From NCBI RefSeq assembly GCF_013137895.1, contig NZ_CP053538.1, forward strand, positions 371,501-435,500: 64,000 nucleotides of DNA, in the 5' to 3' direction. Shown here piece after piece: positions 1 through 8,020 of the stretch. A program made the translations under genes and the position numbers. Position 1 is the first letter of the stretch. Each line of letters begins with the position of its first letter. This DNA is from Hymenobacter taeanensis. GTDB lineage: Bacteria; Bacteroidota; Bacteroidia; Cytophagales; Hymenobacteraceae. The notes under the pieces are model-generated. The model ran no database searches. It saw nothing but the letters and a program-made list of their open reading frames with translations, and was not told where the DNA came from.

Positions 1-1
1 C

Positions 2-292
2 GAGCTGCGCCGTGGCTCTAAAGCAGCCAAGGCGTACGGCCGCAACCACATCAGTGAGCGGCACCGCCACCGCTACGAGTTCAACAACGACTACCTCAAG
101 CAATTCGAGGATGCCGGCATGATTCCCTCGGGCATTAACCCCGAGACTGGCTTGGTGGAAGTGGTAGAAGTGCCTAACCACCCGTGGTTTGTGGCCGGGC
201 AGTTCCACCCGGAGCTAAAGAGCACCGTGCAAAACCCACACCCACTGTTTGTGCGCTTCGTGCGCGCCGCTATCCAGCACCGGAAGGTGTAG
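2..292 (+). CDS. pyrG: CTP synthase, C-terminal fragment (5' end outside window)
   Basis: This is the last 96 codons of CTP synthase, the glutamine-dependent enzyme that aminates UTP to CTP. The readable tail starts [13 protein letters not shown] and continues with the [13 protein letters not shown] segment that is nearly invariant near the end of the glutaminase domain. It then shows GQFHPELKS, which contains the His-Pro-Glu part of the class I glutamine amidotransferase triad. The reading frame is open from base 2 and stops with TAG at 290-292. The nucleophilic cysteine and the whole synthetase domain lie upstream of the window. The gene is followed by yidC in the same direction, an order I recall from Bacteroidota genomes. 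Confidence 0.95.
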   Translation, partial: ELRRGSKAAKAYGRNHISERHRHRYEFNNDYLKQFEDAGMIPSGINPETGLVEVVEVPNHPWFVAGQFHPELKSTVQNPHPLFVRFVRAAIQHRKV

Positions 293-321
293 CGAACTAA
301 GGAGTAACATACCTCTCTGAA

Positions 322-412
322 CGTCATGCTGAACTTGTTGAAGCATCTCTACCGCTGGCTAATTATTAGTCTAAAGAAGCGGTAGAGATGCTTCGACAAG
401 CTCAGCATGACG
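322..412. repeat. REP-like palindromic element, copy 1
   Basis: This is an inverted repeat with 35-base arms at 322-356 and 378-412 that differ at two positions, around a 21-base loop. The outer end reads CGTCATGCTGA and the inner part contains GAAGCATCTCT. A second, perfect copy with the same outer and inner words lies at 37631-37722. It sits between pyrG and yidC, where it could also act as a transcription terminator, although no T-run follows. Confidence 0.85.
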
Positions 413-601
413 GCGTTTTAGGCATACCTACTGTCTCATCACCCTACACATTTTCATCTTTCCGCCTGACAAAAACGCCGACTCAATAAATATTCGCCTG
501 ACAAGTCCGACCTTTGCGGGCATGTCGCCGGATTTTTGACGGGGACGCGGGGCTGCCGCTGGTGGTGGCTTCGATCTTTTTCTCTGTACGTACCACTACT
601 A

Positions 602-2494
602 ATGGACAGAAATTCAGCAATTGGCCTGTTTCTCATATCGGCCTTGCTCATCATCTACCTCTACGTTGTTCCTCACCCCAAGCCGAGCGAGGAAGCGAAG
701 AAACCGGCCAACACCACCGCAGCGGCCCCCGCTGCTGCCGCAACGGCCGCTGCTGCTCCCCTAGACTCTGTAGCTGCTGCCCAACAGTTAGGTGCTTTCG
801 GGGCCGCCGGCATGGGCAGCGCCCAAACCACGGAGCTGAAAAACGATAACCTCACCATTACCTTCTCCTCGAAGGGTGGCCGCGTGGAGGCTGTTCGTTT
901 GAATAAGTACAAAACCTTCTTTGGTAAGCCTCTTGACCTGTTAGACGCCCAGAGCGCCCAACTGGACACTCGCTTCCGCACCACGGATGGCCGCCAGGTA
1001 AAGCTGTCGGATCTGTATTTCCGCCCCGAGCCCCAGGGCAACACCGCTATCCGGTTTGTGGCTGATGTTGCTGGTGGGCAGATTGAGCAGCTGTATACGC
1101 TGCCGGCTAACAGCTTCGAGCTGAGCTATAGCCTGCGCTTCAACAACCTCAGCAGCGTGGTGGCCCAGGAGCCGCTCACGTTCACCTTCCTTGACCATGT
1201 GCGTCAGACGGAGCAGGACATGAAGCAGAACCGCAACCACACCACCATCAACCGCTACCTCGTTTCCGGCGACCATACGGCCCTGGCCGAGGCGTCGGAG
1301 AAGCCCGAAGAAATTAAGGTAACGGAGCCGCTGAAGTGGGTGGCCCACAAGCACGACTTCTTCGTGGCCGGCATTGTGGCCGACAACCAGTTTCAGTCGG
1401 GCCAGCTCAACTCTACGGTGGATCTTGAAGACTCCACGTTCATCAAGACCCTGAGCAGCACGCTCACTATTCCGGCTGCCGATGTGCAGCAGGGCAAAGC
1501 CAACTTCCGCTTCTACTTCGGCCCCAACTCCTTCAACACCCTGAAGGAAGTGGCTCCTGATTTTGACCGCAACGTGTACCTGGGCTGGGGCATTTTTCGC
1601 TGGGTAAACCGCTTTGTGGTGCTCCCCACCTTCCACTTCCTGGAGCAGTTCATCAGCTCCTACGGTATCATCATTGCCCTGCTGGTAGTGCTGATCAAGC
1701 TCGTGACCTGGCCCCTGACCTACAAAACGTATGAGTCGCAGGCCAAGATGAAGGTGCTGAAGCCGGAGATTGACGCCATTAAGGAGAAGTACGCCGACGA
1801 CCAGATGAAGCAGCAGCAGGAGACCATGAAGCTCTACAGCAGCATGGGTGTCTCGCCGCTCAGTGGCTGCGTACCTACGCTGCTTACCCTCCCGATTCTG
1901 TTCGCCATGTTCCAGTTCTTCCCCAACGCCATTGAGCTGCGCCAGCAGCCCTTCCTGTGGGCCCATGACCTGAGCACTTACGACGACCTGATTAAGCTGC
2001 CCTTCACGCTGCCGTTCCTGGGCAACCACATCAGCTTGTTCACGCTGCTGATGACGCTCTCGACCCTGGCCATGACCTACCAGAGCAACCAGAACAACCC
2101 CGCCGCCATGCAGGGCCCAATGAAGTTTTACAGCTACCTGATGCCGTTGATCTTCTTCTTCGTGCTGAACAGCTTCTCGGCTGGCCTGACCTGGTACTAC
2201 CTCATTTCTAACCTCGTTACGCTGGCTCAGCAGGCCATTACCCGCCGCTTTGTGGATGACACTAAGCTGCGCGCCAAGCTAGAGGCCAACAAGGTGAAGA
2301 ACAAAGACAAGAAGCCCAGCGGCTTTTCGGCTCGCCTCCAGGAAGCTATGAAAGCCGCCCAGGAAAAGGAAGGCCAGGCTCGCCAAGGCGCCCGCCCCAC
2401 CACTAACAACGACGCTGACGATACAGACGCTGACTCCGACACTGGTGCATCGGATGTATCGCCGAAGCGCCCACGTAAAACGCGACGCTCGTAA
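602..2494 (+). CDS. yidC: Membrane protein insertase YidC
   Basis: YidC/Oxa1-family insertase of the inner membrane (630 aa), which inserts membrane proteins alone or with SecYEG. From ATG 602 the protein opens with a transmembrane segment (about residues 5-25). An Ala-rich linker and a large periplasmic domain (about 70-330) follow, then the conserved C-terminal core with YGIIIALLVVLIKLVTWPL and further membrane helices near residues 425-450, 475-495 and 510-540. The tail is highly basic and acidic, typical of ribosome-contacting C termini. The frame is open back to 536, but those 22 residues are Trp/Arg-rich and unlike a YidC N terminus, so ATG 602 is preferred. A perfect palindromic terminator follows directly. 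Confidence 0.95.
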   Translation: MDRNSAIGLFLISALLIIYLYVVPHPKPSEEAKKPANTTAAAPAAAATAAAAPLDSVAAAQQLGAFGAAGMGSAQTTELKNDNLTITFSSKGGRVEAVRLNKYKTFFGKPLDLLDAQSAQLDTRFRTTDGRQVKLSDLYFRPEPQGNTAIRFVADVAGGQIEQLYTLPANSFELSYSLRFNNLSSVVAQEPLTFTFLDHVRQTEQDMKQNRNHTTINRYLVSGDHTALAEASEKPEEIKVTEPLKWVAHKHDFFVAGIVADNQFQSGQLNSTVDLEDSTFIKTLSSTLTIPAADVQQGKANFRFYFGPNSFNTLKEVAPDFDRNVYLGWGIFRWVNRFVVLPTFHFLEQFISSYGIIIALLVVLIKLVTWPLTYKTYESQAKMKVLKPEIDAIKEKYADDQMKQQQETMKLYSSMGVSPLSGCVPTLLTLPILFAMFQFFPNAIELRQQPFLWAHDLSTYDDLIKLPFTLPFLGNHISLFTLLMTLSTLAMTYQSNQNNPAAMQGPMKFYSYLMPLIFFFVLNSFSAGLTWYYLISNLVTLAQQAITRRFVDDTKLRAKLEANKVKNKDKKPSGFSARLQEAMKAAQEKEGQARQGARPTTNNDADDTDADSDTGASDVSPKRPRKTRRS

Positions 2495-2508
2495 GGTAAA
2501 CGCCTTCT

Positions 2509-2552
2509 AAACAACAAGCCCCATCTGCAGCTGCAGATGGGGCTTGTTGTTT
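2509..2552 (+). terminator. Rho-independent terminator after yidC, 22-bp zero-spacer palindrome
   Basis: The 22-base arms at 2509-2530 and 2531-2552 are perfectly complementary with no spacer, centred on CTGCAG|CTGCAG. The GC-rich core is GCCCCATCTGCAG and the outer A/T tracts give the U-run. Confidence 0.85.
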
Positions 2553-2902
2553 AGCCCAACACACACTGGCTGCTTTTCCGCACGTTGTAGCTGAGCCATG
2601 CTAGTGCCCTAGGCCACTACAGCGCCTGAGCCTCGCGCCCCACTCTGCAGTCATCATAAAAGCATATAATCTTGAGCTAACTGAAAGATCATATAACGTC
2701 AGTCAGCAGAACTGGCCTAGCGCTTCGTGCTAACGTAACCAGAATCTTTGCTTCTCTTAATTAGTATTGTTGGTGTTGCTCAGCAAGCGTTTTAGCTTAA
2801 TCCGGAATAGCTGTTTCCTTCGGGCAAACAGGAGGAAACAGCTCAACTTTCCGGCTTGGTTTTTGGCTTTGCCCCACTATCGCCCTCTTCACTTCTATCA
2901 CT
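2553..2902. other. Intergenic stretch without a recognisable gene
   Basis: There are 350 bases between the yidC terminator and the DUF6438 gene. I see two GGCCTAG-type words (around 2608 and 2717), an AT-rich patch near 2655-2700 and no conserved coding frame. A 72-codon frame running from here into the next gene has no conserved features and was not kept. Confidence 0.5.
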
Positions 2903-3430
2903 ATGCGCCTCTTCCTTGCTTCTATCCTGCTGACTGCTTTGCTGAGTGGCTGTGCGGCTCAAGCGCAACAAGCGTCCAAGCCTAAAACAACGGCAGCCCA
3001 AAAGAAGTCTAACGCCAAACCTACGCCTGCTCCCGCAACAAAAGCGCCGGTAGCGGCCCAGCCAGTGGTTGTTTTCCGCAGAACGCCCTGCTTTGGCACT
3101 TGCCCCCATTATAACGCCAGCTTTTACGCCGATGGCCGGATGCAGTACGAAGGCTTTGCTTATGCTCCGGCCGAAGGCAAGCGTGAAGTGCAGCTGCCTC
3201 CTGCAGTTGTTGCCAAATTCCTGCAAGACGCTGAGAAGATCGGCTTCTTTCAAATGAGAGATGAGTACCCGACCAGCTTCACTGATATGCCAACCACCTT
3301 CCTCACCATCCGGCAGGCCAACGGCACCACCAAGACTATACAGGCCGAGGAAAACTTCCCTCCTTCGCTACAAAAGCTGTTTGACTCCATCGATAAGGAA
3401 GTAGTCAAAGCCTTTGAGATAACTAAATAG
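2903..3430 (+). CDS. DUF6438 domain lipoprotein
   Basis: Small secreted protein (175 aa) with a lipoprotein signal: hydrophobic residues 4-14 followed by the lipobox LLSGC with Cys17. A low-complexity Ala/Pro/Lys linker runs to about residue 50. The DUF6438 domain then begins with FRRTPCFGTCPHYNASFYADG, whose CFGTCP cysteine pair is the family signature, and runs through YEGFAYAPAEGKREV to the C terminus. No activity is established for the family that I know of, so the role is open. It is likely anchored to a membrane facing the periplasm. It is a single gene closed by a strong terminator. Confidence 0.8.
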   Translation: MRLFLASILLTALLSGCAAQAQQASKPKTTAAQKKSNAKPTPAPATKAPVAAQPVVVFRRTPCFGTCPHYNASFYADGRMQYEGFAYAPAEGKREVQLPPAVVAKFLQDAEKIGFFQMRDEYPTSFTDMPTTFLTIRQANGTTKTIQAEENFPPSLQKLFDSIDKEVVKAFEITK

Positions 3431-3453
3431 TGGCCTAGGCCACTGTAAACCCC

Positions 3454-3488
3454 AAAAGGGGCACTGAGTAAGTCAGTGCCCCTTTTTT
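3454..3488 (+). terminator. Rho-independent terminator between convergent genes
   Basis: Perfect 14-base arms AAAAGGGGCACTGA (3454-3467) and its complement (3473-3486) surround a 5-base loop and are followed by a T-run. The stem also has an A-run on the other side, so it can serve the minus-strand gene ending at 3502. The palindrome GTGGCCTAGGCCAC lies just before it. Confidence 0.85.
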
Positions 3489-3501
3489 AGGTGCTGGCTT
3501 A

Positions 3502-5175
3502 CTATTGCTTCTTCACCCGCTCCAATACCAGTTGGTTCATGGGGTTTGGCGTGAGGCCCTCCACGTTGTTTTGCGTGAGGCGTACTACCTCATCGTAGTA
3601 CAGCGCAATTACGGGCGACTCTTCCACGATGATGCGGTCCATCTGGCGGTAGAGATTATAGCGCTTCTCGGTGTCCTGCTCTAGCTTAGCTTGCTCGTAG
3701 AGGCGGTCGTAGGCCAGGTTCTTGAAGTGCGTTTTGTTGGGGCCGGCCGGCGAGAAGTTCTTGCTGTAAAACAAAGCGAGGTAGTTCTCCGCGTCGGGGT
3801 AGTCGCCGAGCCAGCTTTTGGTGAAAAAGGCGGAGCTGCCGTTATCCACCATCTCTTGGTGAGCGGCAGCCTGGTTCACATCAATATCTACCTGCACGCC
3901 CACGTCGGCCCAGTTCTTCTGCAGGTACTCGCATACTTCCTTGCGCTCCGCTACTGTGGCCAGGCGCAGGTGCAAGGGGTGGCGTATATCATAGCCCGCC
4001 TGCTTTAGCAGTTGCCGGGCCTTGGCTGGCTGGTACGAATAGCCCGGCACCAGCTTCTGGCTATACGACGGCAACGAGGCTGGCACAAACCCCGAGAGGC
4101 CCGGCACGCCCACGTTGTTGAGGAAGTAGGCCAGTAGCTCCGGCTTGTTGAGGGCATAATTCAGGGCCTGCCGCACGCGCTTATCCTGCAGAGCTTTGCC
4201 CGCTTCGGCGTTATCGCCGCGCAGGCGGGCGGGGTCTTGCTGCAGGCCTAGGTACTCGGTGTTCAGGTAGGGCACTTTCTGCAACCGGAACTTGCCTTTG
4301 AAGTCTTCCCGCACCGTGCCATCGGGGTACATGATTAGGTCGCGGGAGCCAGCCCTAATGCCGCTCAGGAAATCCAGCTTCCCCTGCATGAAGGTCAGAA
4401 ACTCCGATTTCCGGTCCTGGATAAAGCTGATCTGCACGGCATCGAGGTAGGGCAGCTGCTTGCCCTGGGCATCTTTGCGCCAGTAGTTGGGGTTGCGGTG
4501 GTAAATAATGGCGTTGCCCTCATCCCACTCTTTAAAGAGAAACGGCCCCGTACCCACTGGGTGCTCGCGGAAGTCCTTGCCGTACTTCTGCACGGCCTCG
4601 TGCGGCACCACGTAGGCGTAGGGCATCGTCAGGATGCCTAGAAAAGGAATAAACGGCTCTTTCAGGTACACCCGCAGCGTGCTGTCATTAGCGGCTACAA
4701 AACAGGTATCCGAGGGCTCTCCTTCAGCATCTTCCAACACCTTACCCCGAAAAATCCAGCCGCCGGGGCTGGCCGTAGGGCCATCCAGCAAGCGCTTAAA
4801 GCTGTATACAAAATCCTGAGCTACTACTGCGCGCCCTTTACCACGGGGGAATACCTCCGAGTCATGGAAGCGCACACCGGAGCGCAGAGTGAACGTGTAG
4901 GTTTTACCATCCGGTGAGATGCTGTAGCGGCGGGCAATGGCGGGGCCGGGCTTGAGGCTGTCATCCAGCTCCACTAACCCATTGTAGAGCTGGGTGGCAG
5001 CCCATATGTTAGCCTGCTTGTTCGTGAAGGCGGGGTCGAGGGAGGTTAGCGCCTCGGGCTGGTTGTAGCGAAACACGCGCCGGGCATCCGTCGTTGGGCC
5101 AGTCTCAGAGCAGGCCGTTAGCAGAGGCAGCAGAACAAAAGCGAAACCGGCAGCACGCCGTGAAAACGGAAACAT
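3502..5175 (-). CDS. ABC transporter substrate-binding lipoprotein, peptide type (SBP_bac_5)
   Basis: Extracytoplasmic solute-binding protein (557 aa) of the oligopeptide/dipeptide family. Read from the ATG at 5175 it has a lipoprotein signal (hydrophobic 10-19, LLTAC, Cys22). The family signature follows: LTSLDPAFTNKQANIWAA, LYNGLVELDD, YTFTLRSGVRFHDSEVF, VGTGPFLFKEWDEG, and the C-terminal PDAENYLALFYSKNF. The frame is open back to 5235 through a TTG, but that would bury the signal peptide behind 20 extra residues, so the inner ATG is chosen. No permease or ATPase genes are adjacent, so the partner transporter is elsewhere or the protein works alone. The ligand is not predictable beyond a likely peptide. 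Confidence 0.88.
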   Translation of the reverse strand: MFPFSRRAAGFAFVLLPLLTACSETGPTTDARRVFRYNQPEALTSLDPAFTNKQANIWAATQLYNGLVELDDSLKPGPAIARRYSISPDGKTYTFTLRSGVRFHDSEVFPRGKGRAVVAQDFVYSFKRLLDGPTASPGGWIFRGKVLEDAEGEPSDTCFVAANDSTLRVYLKEPFIPFLGILTMPYAYVVPHEAVQKYGKDFREHPVGTGPFLFKEWDEGNAIIYHRNPNYWRKDAQGKQLPYLDAVQISFIQDRKSEFLTFMQGKLDFLSGIRAGSRDLIMYPDGTVREDFKGKFRLQKVPYLNTEYLGLQQDPARLRGDNAEAGKALQDKRVRQALNYALNKPELLAYFLNNVGVPGLSGFVPASLPSYSQKLVPGYSYQPAKARQLLKQAGYDIRHPLHLRLATVAERKEVCEYLQKNWADVGVQVDIDVNQAAAHQEMVDNGSSAFFTKSWLGDYPDAENYLALFYSKNFSPAGPNKTHFKNLAYDRLYEQAKLEQDTEKRYNLYRQMDRIIVEESPVIALYYDEVVRLTQNNVEGLTPNPMNQLVLERVKKQ

Positions 5176-5193
5176 GGGAACGACGAAACAGTG

Positions 5194-5201
5194 TATATTT
5201 G
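5194..5201 (+). promoter_or_regulatory. Candidate -7 box for the UPF0173 gene
   Basis: TATATTTG matches the Bacteroidota -7 consensus TAnnTTTG and lies 60 bases upstream of ATG 5262. I see no convincing -33 TTG at the expected distance. Confidence 0.45.
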
Positions 5202-5209
5202 CAAAGGTA
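5202..5209 (-). promoter_or_regulatory. Candidate -7 box for the substrate-binding protein gene
   Basis: On the minus strand the sequence is TACCTTTG, another TAnnTTTG match. It abuts the plus-strand box at 5194-5201. A TTG (minus strand, 5233-5235) sits 23 bases further upstream. Confidence 0.4.
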
Positions 5210-5261
5210 TCCCACAAGCCGGGTTTCCGGTTCAAGCGCCGCCGCGCGGCCTTCCTTCCCT

Positions 5262-5942
5262 ATGAATTTAACCTACTACGGCCATTCCTGCTTCCTACTT
5301 GAAGCCGGTGGCAGCAAAGTTCTTTTCGACCCGTTTATCCGCCCCAACCCGCTCGCTAAAGACGTGGATGTGGACAAAATCGAGGCTGACTACATCCTGC
5401 TCAGCCACGGTCACGGCGACCACGTAGCGGATGTTGAAGAGATTGGCAACCGCACCGGCGCTGAGTTGGTGGGCATGGTGGAAACCGTAGGCTGGTTCGG
5501 CGCTAAGGGCTTGAAAGCTAACTACGGCATGAACCTGGGCGGCACCATCAAGCTGCCCTTCGGCACCGTGAAAATGGTGGCAGCGGCTCATTCCAGCTCT
5601 ATGCCCGATGGCTCGTACGGTGGCCTGGCGGCTGGTTTCGTGGTGGAGGCAGAAGGCAAAACCTTCTACTTCGCCGGCGACACTGCCCTCACCTACGACA
5701 TGAAACTCATTGGTGAGCGGTACAAGCTAGACTTTGCCATCCTACCCATCGGCGACCATTACACCATGGGCATTGACGATGCGCTGGTTGCCGCCGAATG
5801 GGCGGGCGCCAGCAAAGTCATTGGCATGCACTTCGATACCTTCCCGCCGCTGGTTATCAACCACGACGAGGCTAAAGCCAAAGCAACGCAGGCCGGCAAA
5901 GAGCTGGTGCTGCTGAGCGTTGGGGAAACCATTACTTTGTAA
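5262..5942 (+). CDS. UPF0173 family metal-dependent hydrolase (metallo-beta-lactamase fold)
   Basis: Metallo-beta-lactamase-fold hydrolase (226 aa) resembling the UPF0173/YtkL group. The sequence starts MNLTYYGHSCFLLE, as these proteins do. It carries the metal motif SHGHGDH with His49, His51, Asp53 and His54, a later AAHSSSMPDG segment, the AGDTALTYDM aspartate and a terminal GMHFDTFP histidine. ATG 5262 gives exactly this canonical start. Longer readings (from 5094) add sequence that overlaps the divergent gene and does not resemble the family. The substrate is unknown. The protein has no signal peptide and should be cytoplasmic. It is divergent from the binding-protein gene, with only 86 bases between the two start codons. 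Confidence 0.9.
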   Translation: MNLTYYGHSCFLLEAGGSKVLFDPFIRPNPLAKDVDVDKIEADYILLSHGHGDHVADVEEIGNRTGAELVGMVETVGWFGAKGLKANYGMNLGGTIKLPFGTVKMVAAAHSSSMPDGSYGGLAAGFVVEAEGKTFYFAGDTALTYDMKLIGERYKLDFAILPIGDHYTMGIDDALVAAEWAGASKVIGMHFDTFPPLVINHDEAKAKATQAGKELVLLSVGETITL

Positions 5943-6046
5943 AAAAGCTAACGGCGGCTAGCCTTTTAGGCTCTTCGCTTACTACCTTTTGTACTCGCTA
6001 CGAAAAGCTAACAGCTAAAAACCAGTAGCTAACAGCTTCTACTCTC

Positions 6047-6862
6047 ATGGGAAAAATCATTGCGGTAGCCAATCAGAAGGGCGGGGTGGGCAAAACCACC
6101 TCCTCGATTAACCTCGCGGCCTCATTGGCGGCGCTGGAGTATCGGACCCTGCTAGTTGACGCCGACCCGCAGGCCAACGCCACTTCCGGCGTGGGCTTCG
6201 ACCCGAAAGACATCCAGAACAGCATCTACGAGTGCATGGTGGATGGCATCAACGCCCAGGATATCATCCTGAACACGCAGGTGCTCCCCCACCTCGACCT
6301 GATGCCCTCCCACATTGACCTGGTAGGAGCCGAGGTGGAAATGATTAACCTGCCTAACCGGGAGGAGAAGATGAAAGATGCCCTGCGCCCCCTCGTGGAC
6401 CAGTACGATTTCATCATCATCGACTGCTCTCCGTCGCTGGGCCTTATTACGGTAAACGCTCTCACGGCGGCTCACTCCGTAATTGTGCCAGTGCAGTGCG
6501 AGTACTTCGCACTGGAAGGCTTGGGCAAATTGCTGAATACTATCAAAATCATCCAGAGCCGCCTCAACGAGGAGCTGGAGATTGAGGGCATCCTGCTCAC
6601 GATGTACGATGTGCGCTTGCGCCTTTCCAACCAAGTGGTAGAAGAGGTTAAGCTACACTTCCAGCAGTTAGTATTTGACACTATCATTCCGCGCAACGTG
6701 AAGCTGTCGGAGTCGCCGAGCTTTGGTATTCCGGTGCTGTTGCACGATGCCGAGAGCAAAGGCAGCATCAGCTACCTGAACCTGGCCCGCGAGATTGTGG
6801 AGAAAAACATCGTCTCGGCAGATCCCGAGCAGGAGCAGCCCGCTGAAGATACAGCCGCGTAG
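6047..6862 (+). CDS. parA: Chromosome partitioning ATPase ParA (Soj family)
   Basis: Deviant Walker-A ATPase (271 aa) that drives segregation of the origin region together with ParB and parS. The N terminus [18 protein letters not shown] holds the signature lysines Lys11 and Lys16. The Walker A' region DADPQANAT, the Walker [11 protein letters not shown] and [11 protein letters not shown] are all present and in order. There is no N-terminal helix-turn-helix, so it is the short chromosomal Soj type rather than a plasmid type. It is upstream of parB, but the two are separated by a palindromic terminator and a parS-like dyad, so parB probably has its own promoter. Confidence 0.95.
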   Translation: MGKIIAVANQKGGVGKTTSSINLAASLAALEYRTLLVDADPQANATSGVGFDPKDIQNSIYECMVDGINAQDIILNTQVLPHLDLMPSHIDLVGAEVEMINLPNREEKMKDALRPLVDQYDFIIIDCSPSLGLITVNALTAAHSVIVPVQCEYFALEGLGKLLNTIKIIQSRLNEELEIEGILLTMYDVRLRLSNQVVEEVKLHFQQLVFDTIIPRNVKLSESPSFGIPVLLHDAESKGSISYLNLAREIVEKNIVSADPEQEQPAEDTAA

Positions 6863-6901
6863 GGTGGCCTAGCAGGGATTGTTCTACCCAAACGCACGAT
6901 C

Positions 6902-6945
6902 AGGAAGACGGCCAGCAACTTAAGTTGCTGGCCGTCTTCCTTTTT
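6902..6945 (+). terminator. Rho-independent terminator between parA and parB, 20-bp palindrome
   Basis: Perfect 20-base arms at 6902-6921 and 6922-6941 have no spacer (core CCAGCAACTT|AAGTTGCTGG) and are followed by TTTTTACTT. It implies that most parA transcripts stop before parB. Confidence 0.85.
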
Positions 6946-6951
6946 ACTTAA

Positions 6952-6979
6952 TGTTCCACGTTTTTTATAACGTGGAACA
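6952..6979. promoter_or_regulatory. Split parS-like dyad upstream of parB
   Basis: The left arm TGTTCCACGTT (6952-6962) and right arm AACGTGGAACA (6969-6979) form a perfect 11-bp inverted repeat with a 6-base TTTTAT spacer. The outer eight bases of each arm, TGTTCCAC and GTGGAACA, are the two halves of a typical chromosomal parS, which is normally a continuous 16-bp palindrome. The location between parA and parB fits a ParB-related or parB-autoregulatory site. It might bind ParB poorly because the halves are separated. Confidence 0.55.
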
Positions 6980-7009
6980 AAAATATCCCGGTCATCCCGA
7001 CCGTTTGTG

Positions 7010-7017
7010 TATTTTTG
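7010..7017 (+). promoter_or_regulatory. Candidate -7 box for parB
   Basis: TATTTTTG matches TAnnTTTG, 46 bases before ATG 7064 and 30 bases after the parS-like dyad, so a protein bound at the dyad could affect this promoter. Confidence 0.4.
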
Positions 7018-7063
7018 AATCCCGCTCTCGTCTACCACTACAAGGCGAGAGTTGATTGCAGGT

Positions 7064-8008
7064 ATGTCAGAGAAGAACGAAGATAAAGCAATGCCGGCAG
7101 CGGCCAAACGCAAAATTGGTGGCCTAGGCCGTGGCTTGAACGCCCTGATTGAAGGCAGCTACGAAAAGAAAAGCGAGCGGTTGGGCCTGGTGCCTCACCC
7201 CGTTAATTCGGTGGGCCTGATTGCCGTAAACCAGATTGAGGCTAACCCCTACCAGCCCCGGACGCACTTCGATCAGCAGGCCCTCCAGGACCTAGCCGAA
7301 AGCATCAAGGTGCAGGGCATCATTCAGCCCGTGACGGTGCGCCAGATGGGCACCAACGTCTACCAGCTGATTTCGGGGGAGCGGCGTTTGCAGGCTTCCA
7401 AACTCGCTGGCCTCGATGCTATTCCGGCGTACATCCGCAAGGCCGACGACCAGCAGATGCTGGAGATGGCCCTAATTGAGAACATTCAGCGGGAAAACCT
7501 CAACGCCATTGAAATTGCTCTGAGCTACCAGCGGCTGGTGAGCGAGTGCAACCTCAAGCAGGAAGAACTTGGCGACCGGGTAGGCAAGAATCGTTCAACG
7601 GTTACTAACTACCTGCGCCTGCTTAAGCTGCCGCCCGATATTCAAATTGGTTTGCGCGACAATGTTATCAGCATGGGCCATGCCCGCGCGCTGGTGAACG
7701 TAGAAGACATGGAGCAGCAGCTAGGCCTGTTCCGCCGCATCGTGGCCGAAGACCTTTCCGTACGCCGGGTAGAGCAGCTGGTGCGTGCGGGTAGCGCGGC
7801 CCCAACTGAAGGCGAGAAGAAAGCCTCGCAGCCCGCTGAGCCGGTGGTACCGGCCGCCGAGCTGCGCCGTACCGAGCGTCACCTCACCGAGCGTTTCGGT
7901 AGCCGCGTATTGGTAAAACCCGGTCCGCAGGGTCGTGGTGAAATCAAGATTGCTTTCGACTCAGTAGAGGACATGCAGCGCATTCTGCATATTCTGCAGC
8001 CTGCTTAA
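7064..8008 (+). CDS. parB: Chromosome partitioning protein ParB
   Basis: ParB/Spo0J DNA-binding CTPase clamp (314 aa). It has the N-terminal ParA-contact motif GGLGRGLNALIEG (about residues 19-31). The ParB/Srx CTP-binding core follows with NPYQPR, SIKVQGIIQPVTVR and the box II motif GERRLQASKLAG, then EMALIENIQRENLNAIEIA. A helix-turn-helix contains VGKNRSTVTNYLRLLKLP. A Pro/Ala/Glu linker precedes the C-terminal dimerisation domain. Start choice: TTG 7052, ATG 7064 or ATG 7091 are all in frame, and ATG 7064 is the first ATG. It is followed closely by the DUF5683 genes, dapB and lepB, as I recall from other Bacteroidota. Confidence 0.93.
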   Translation: MSEKNEDKAMPAAAKRKIGGLGRGLNALIEGSYEKKSERLGLVPHPVNSVGLIAVNQIEANPYQPRTHFDQQALQDLAESIKVQGIIQPVTVRQMGTNVYQLISGERRLQASKLAGLDAIPAYIRKADDQQMLEMALIENIQRENLNAIEIALSYQRLVSECNLKQEELGDRVGKNRSTVTNYLRLLKLPPDIQIGLRDNVISMGHARALVNVEDMEQQLGLFRRIVAEDLSVRRVEQLVRAGSAAPTEGEKKASQPAEPVVPAAELRRTERHLTERFGSRVLVKPGPQGRGEIKIAFDSVEDMQRILHILQPA

Positions 8009-8020
8009 CCGCTTTCTGCC

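Noticed and set aside
941..2029. Long (362-codon) open frame on the minus strand inside yidC
   Set aside because: It is antisense to a conserved gene, with composition typical of GC-rich shadow frames (His/Val/Gly-rich, no domain).
2767..2985. 72-codon frame before the DUF6438 gene
   Set aside because: It overlaps the lipoprotein start in another frame and has no conserved features.
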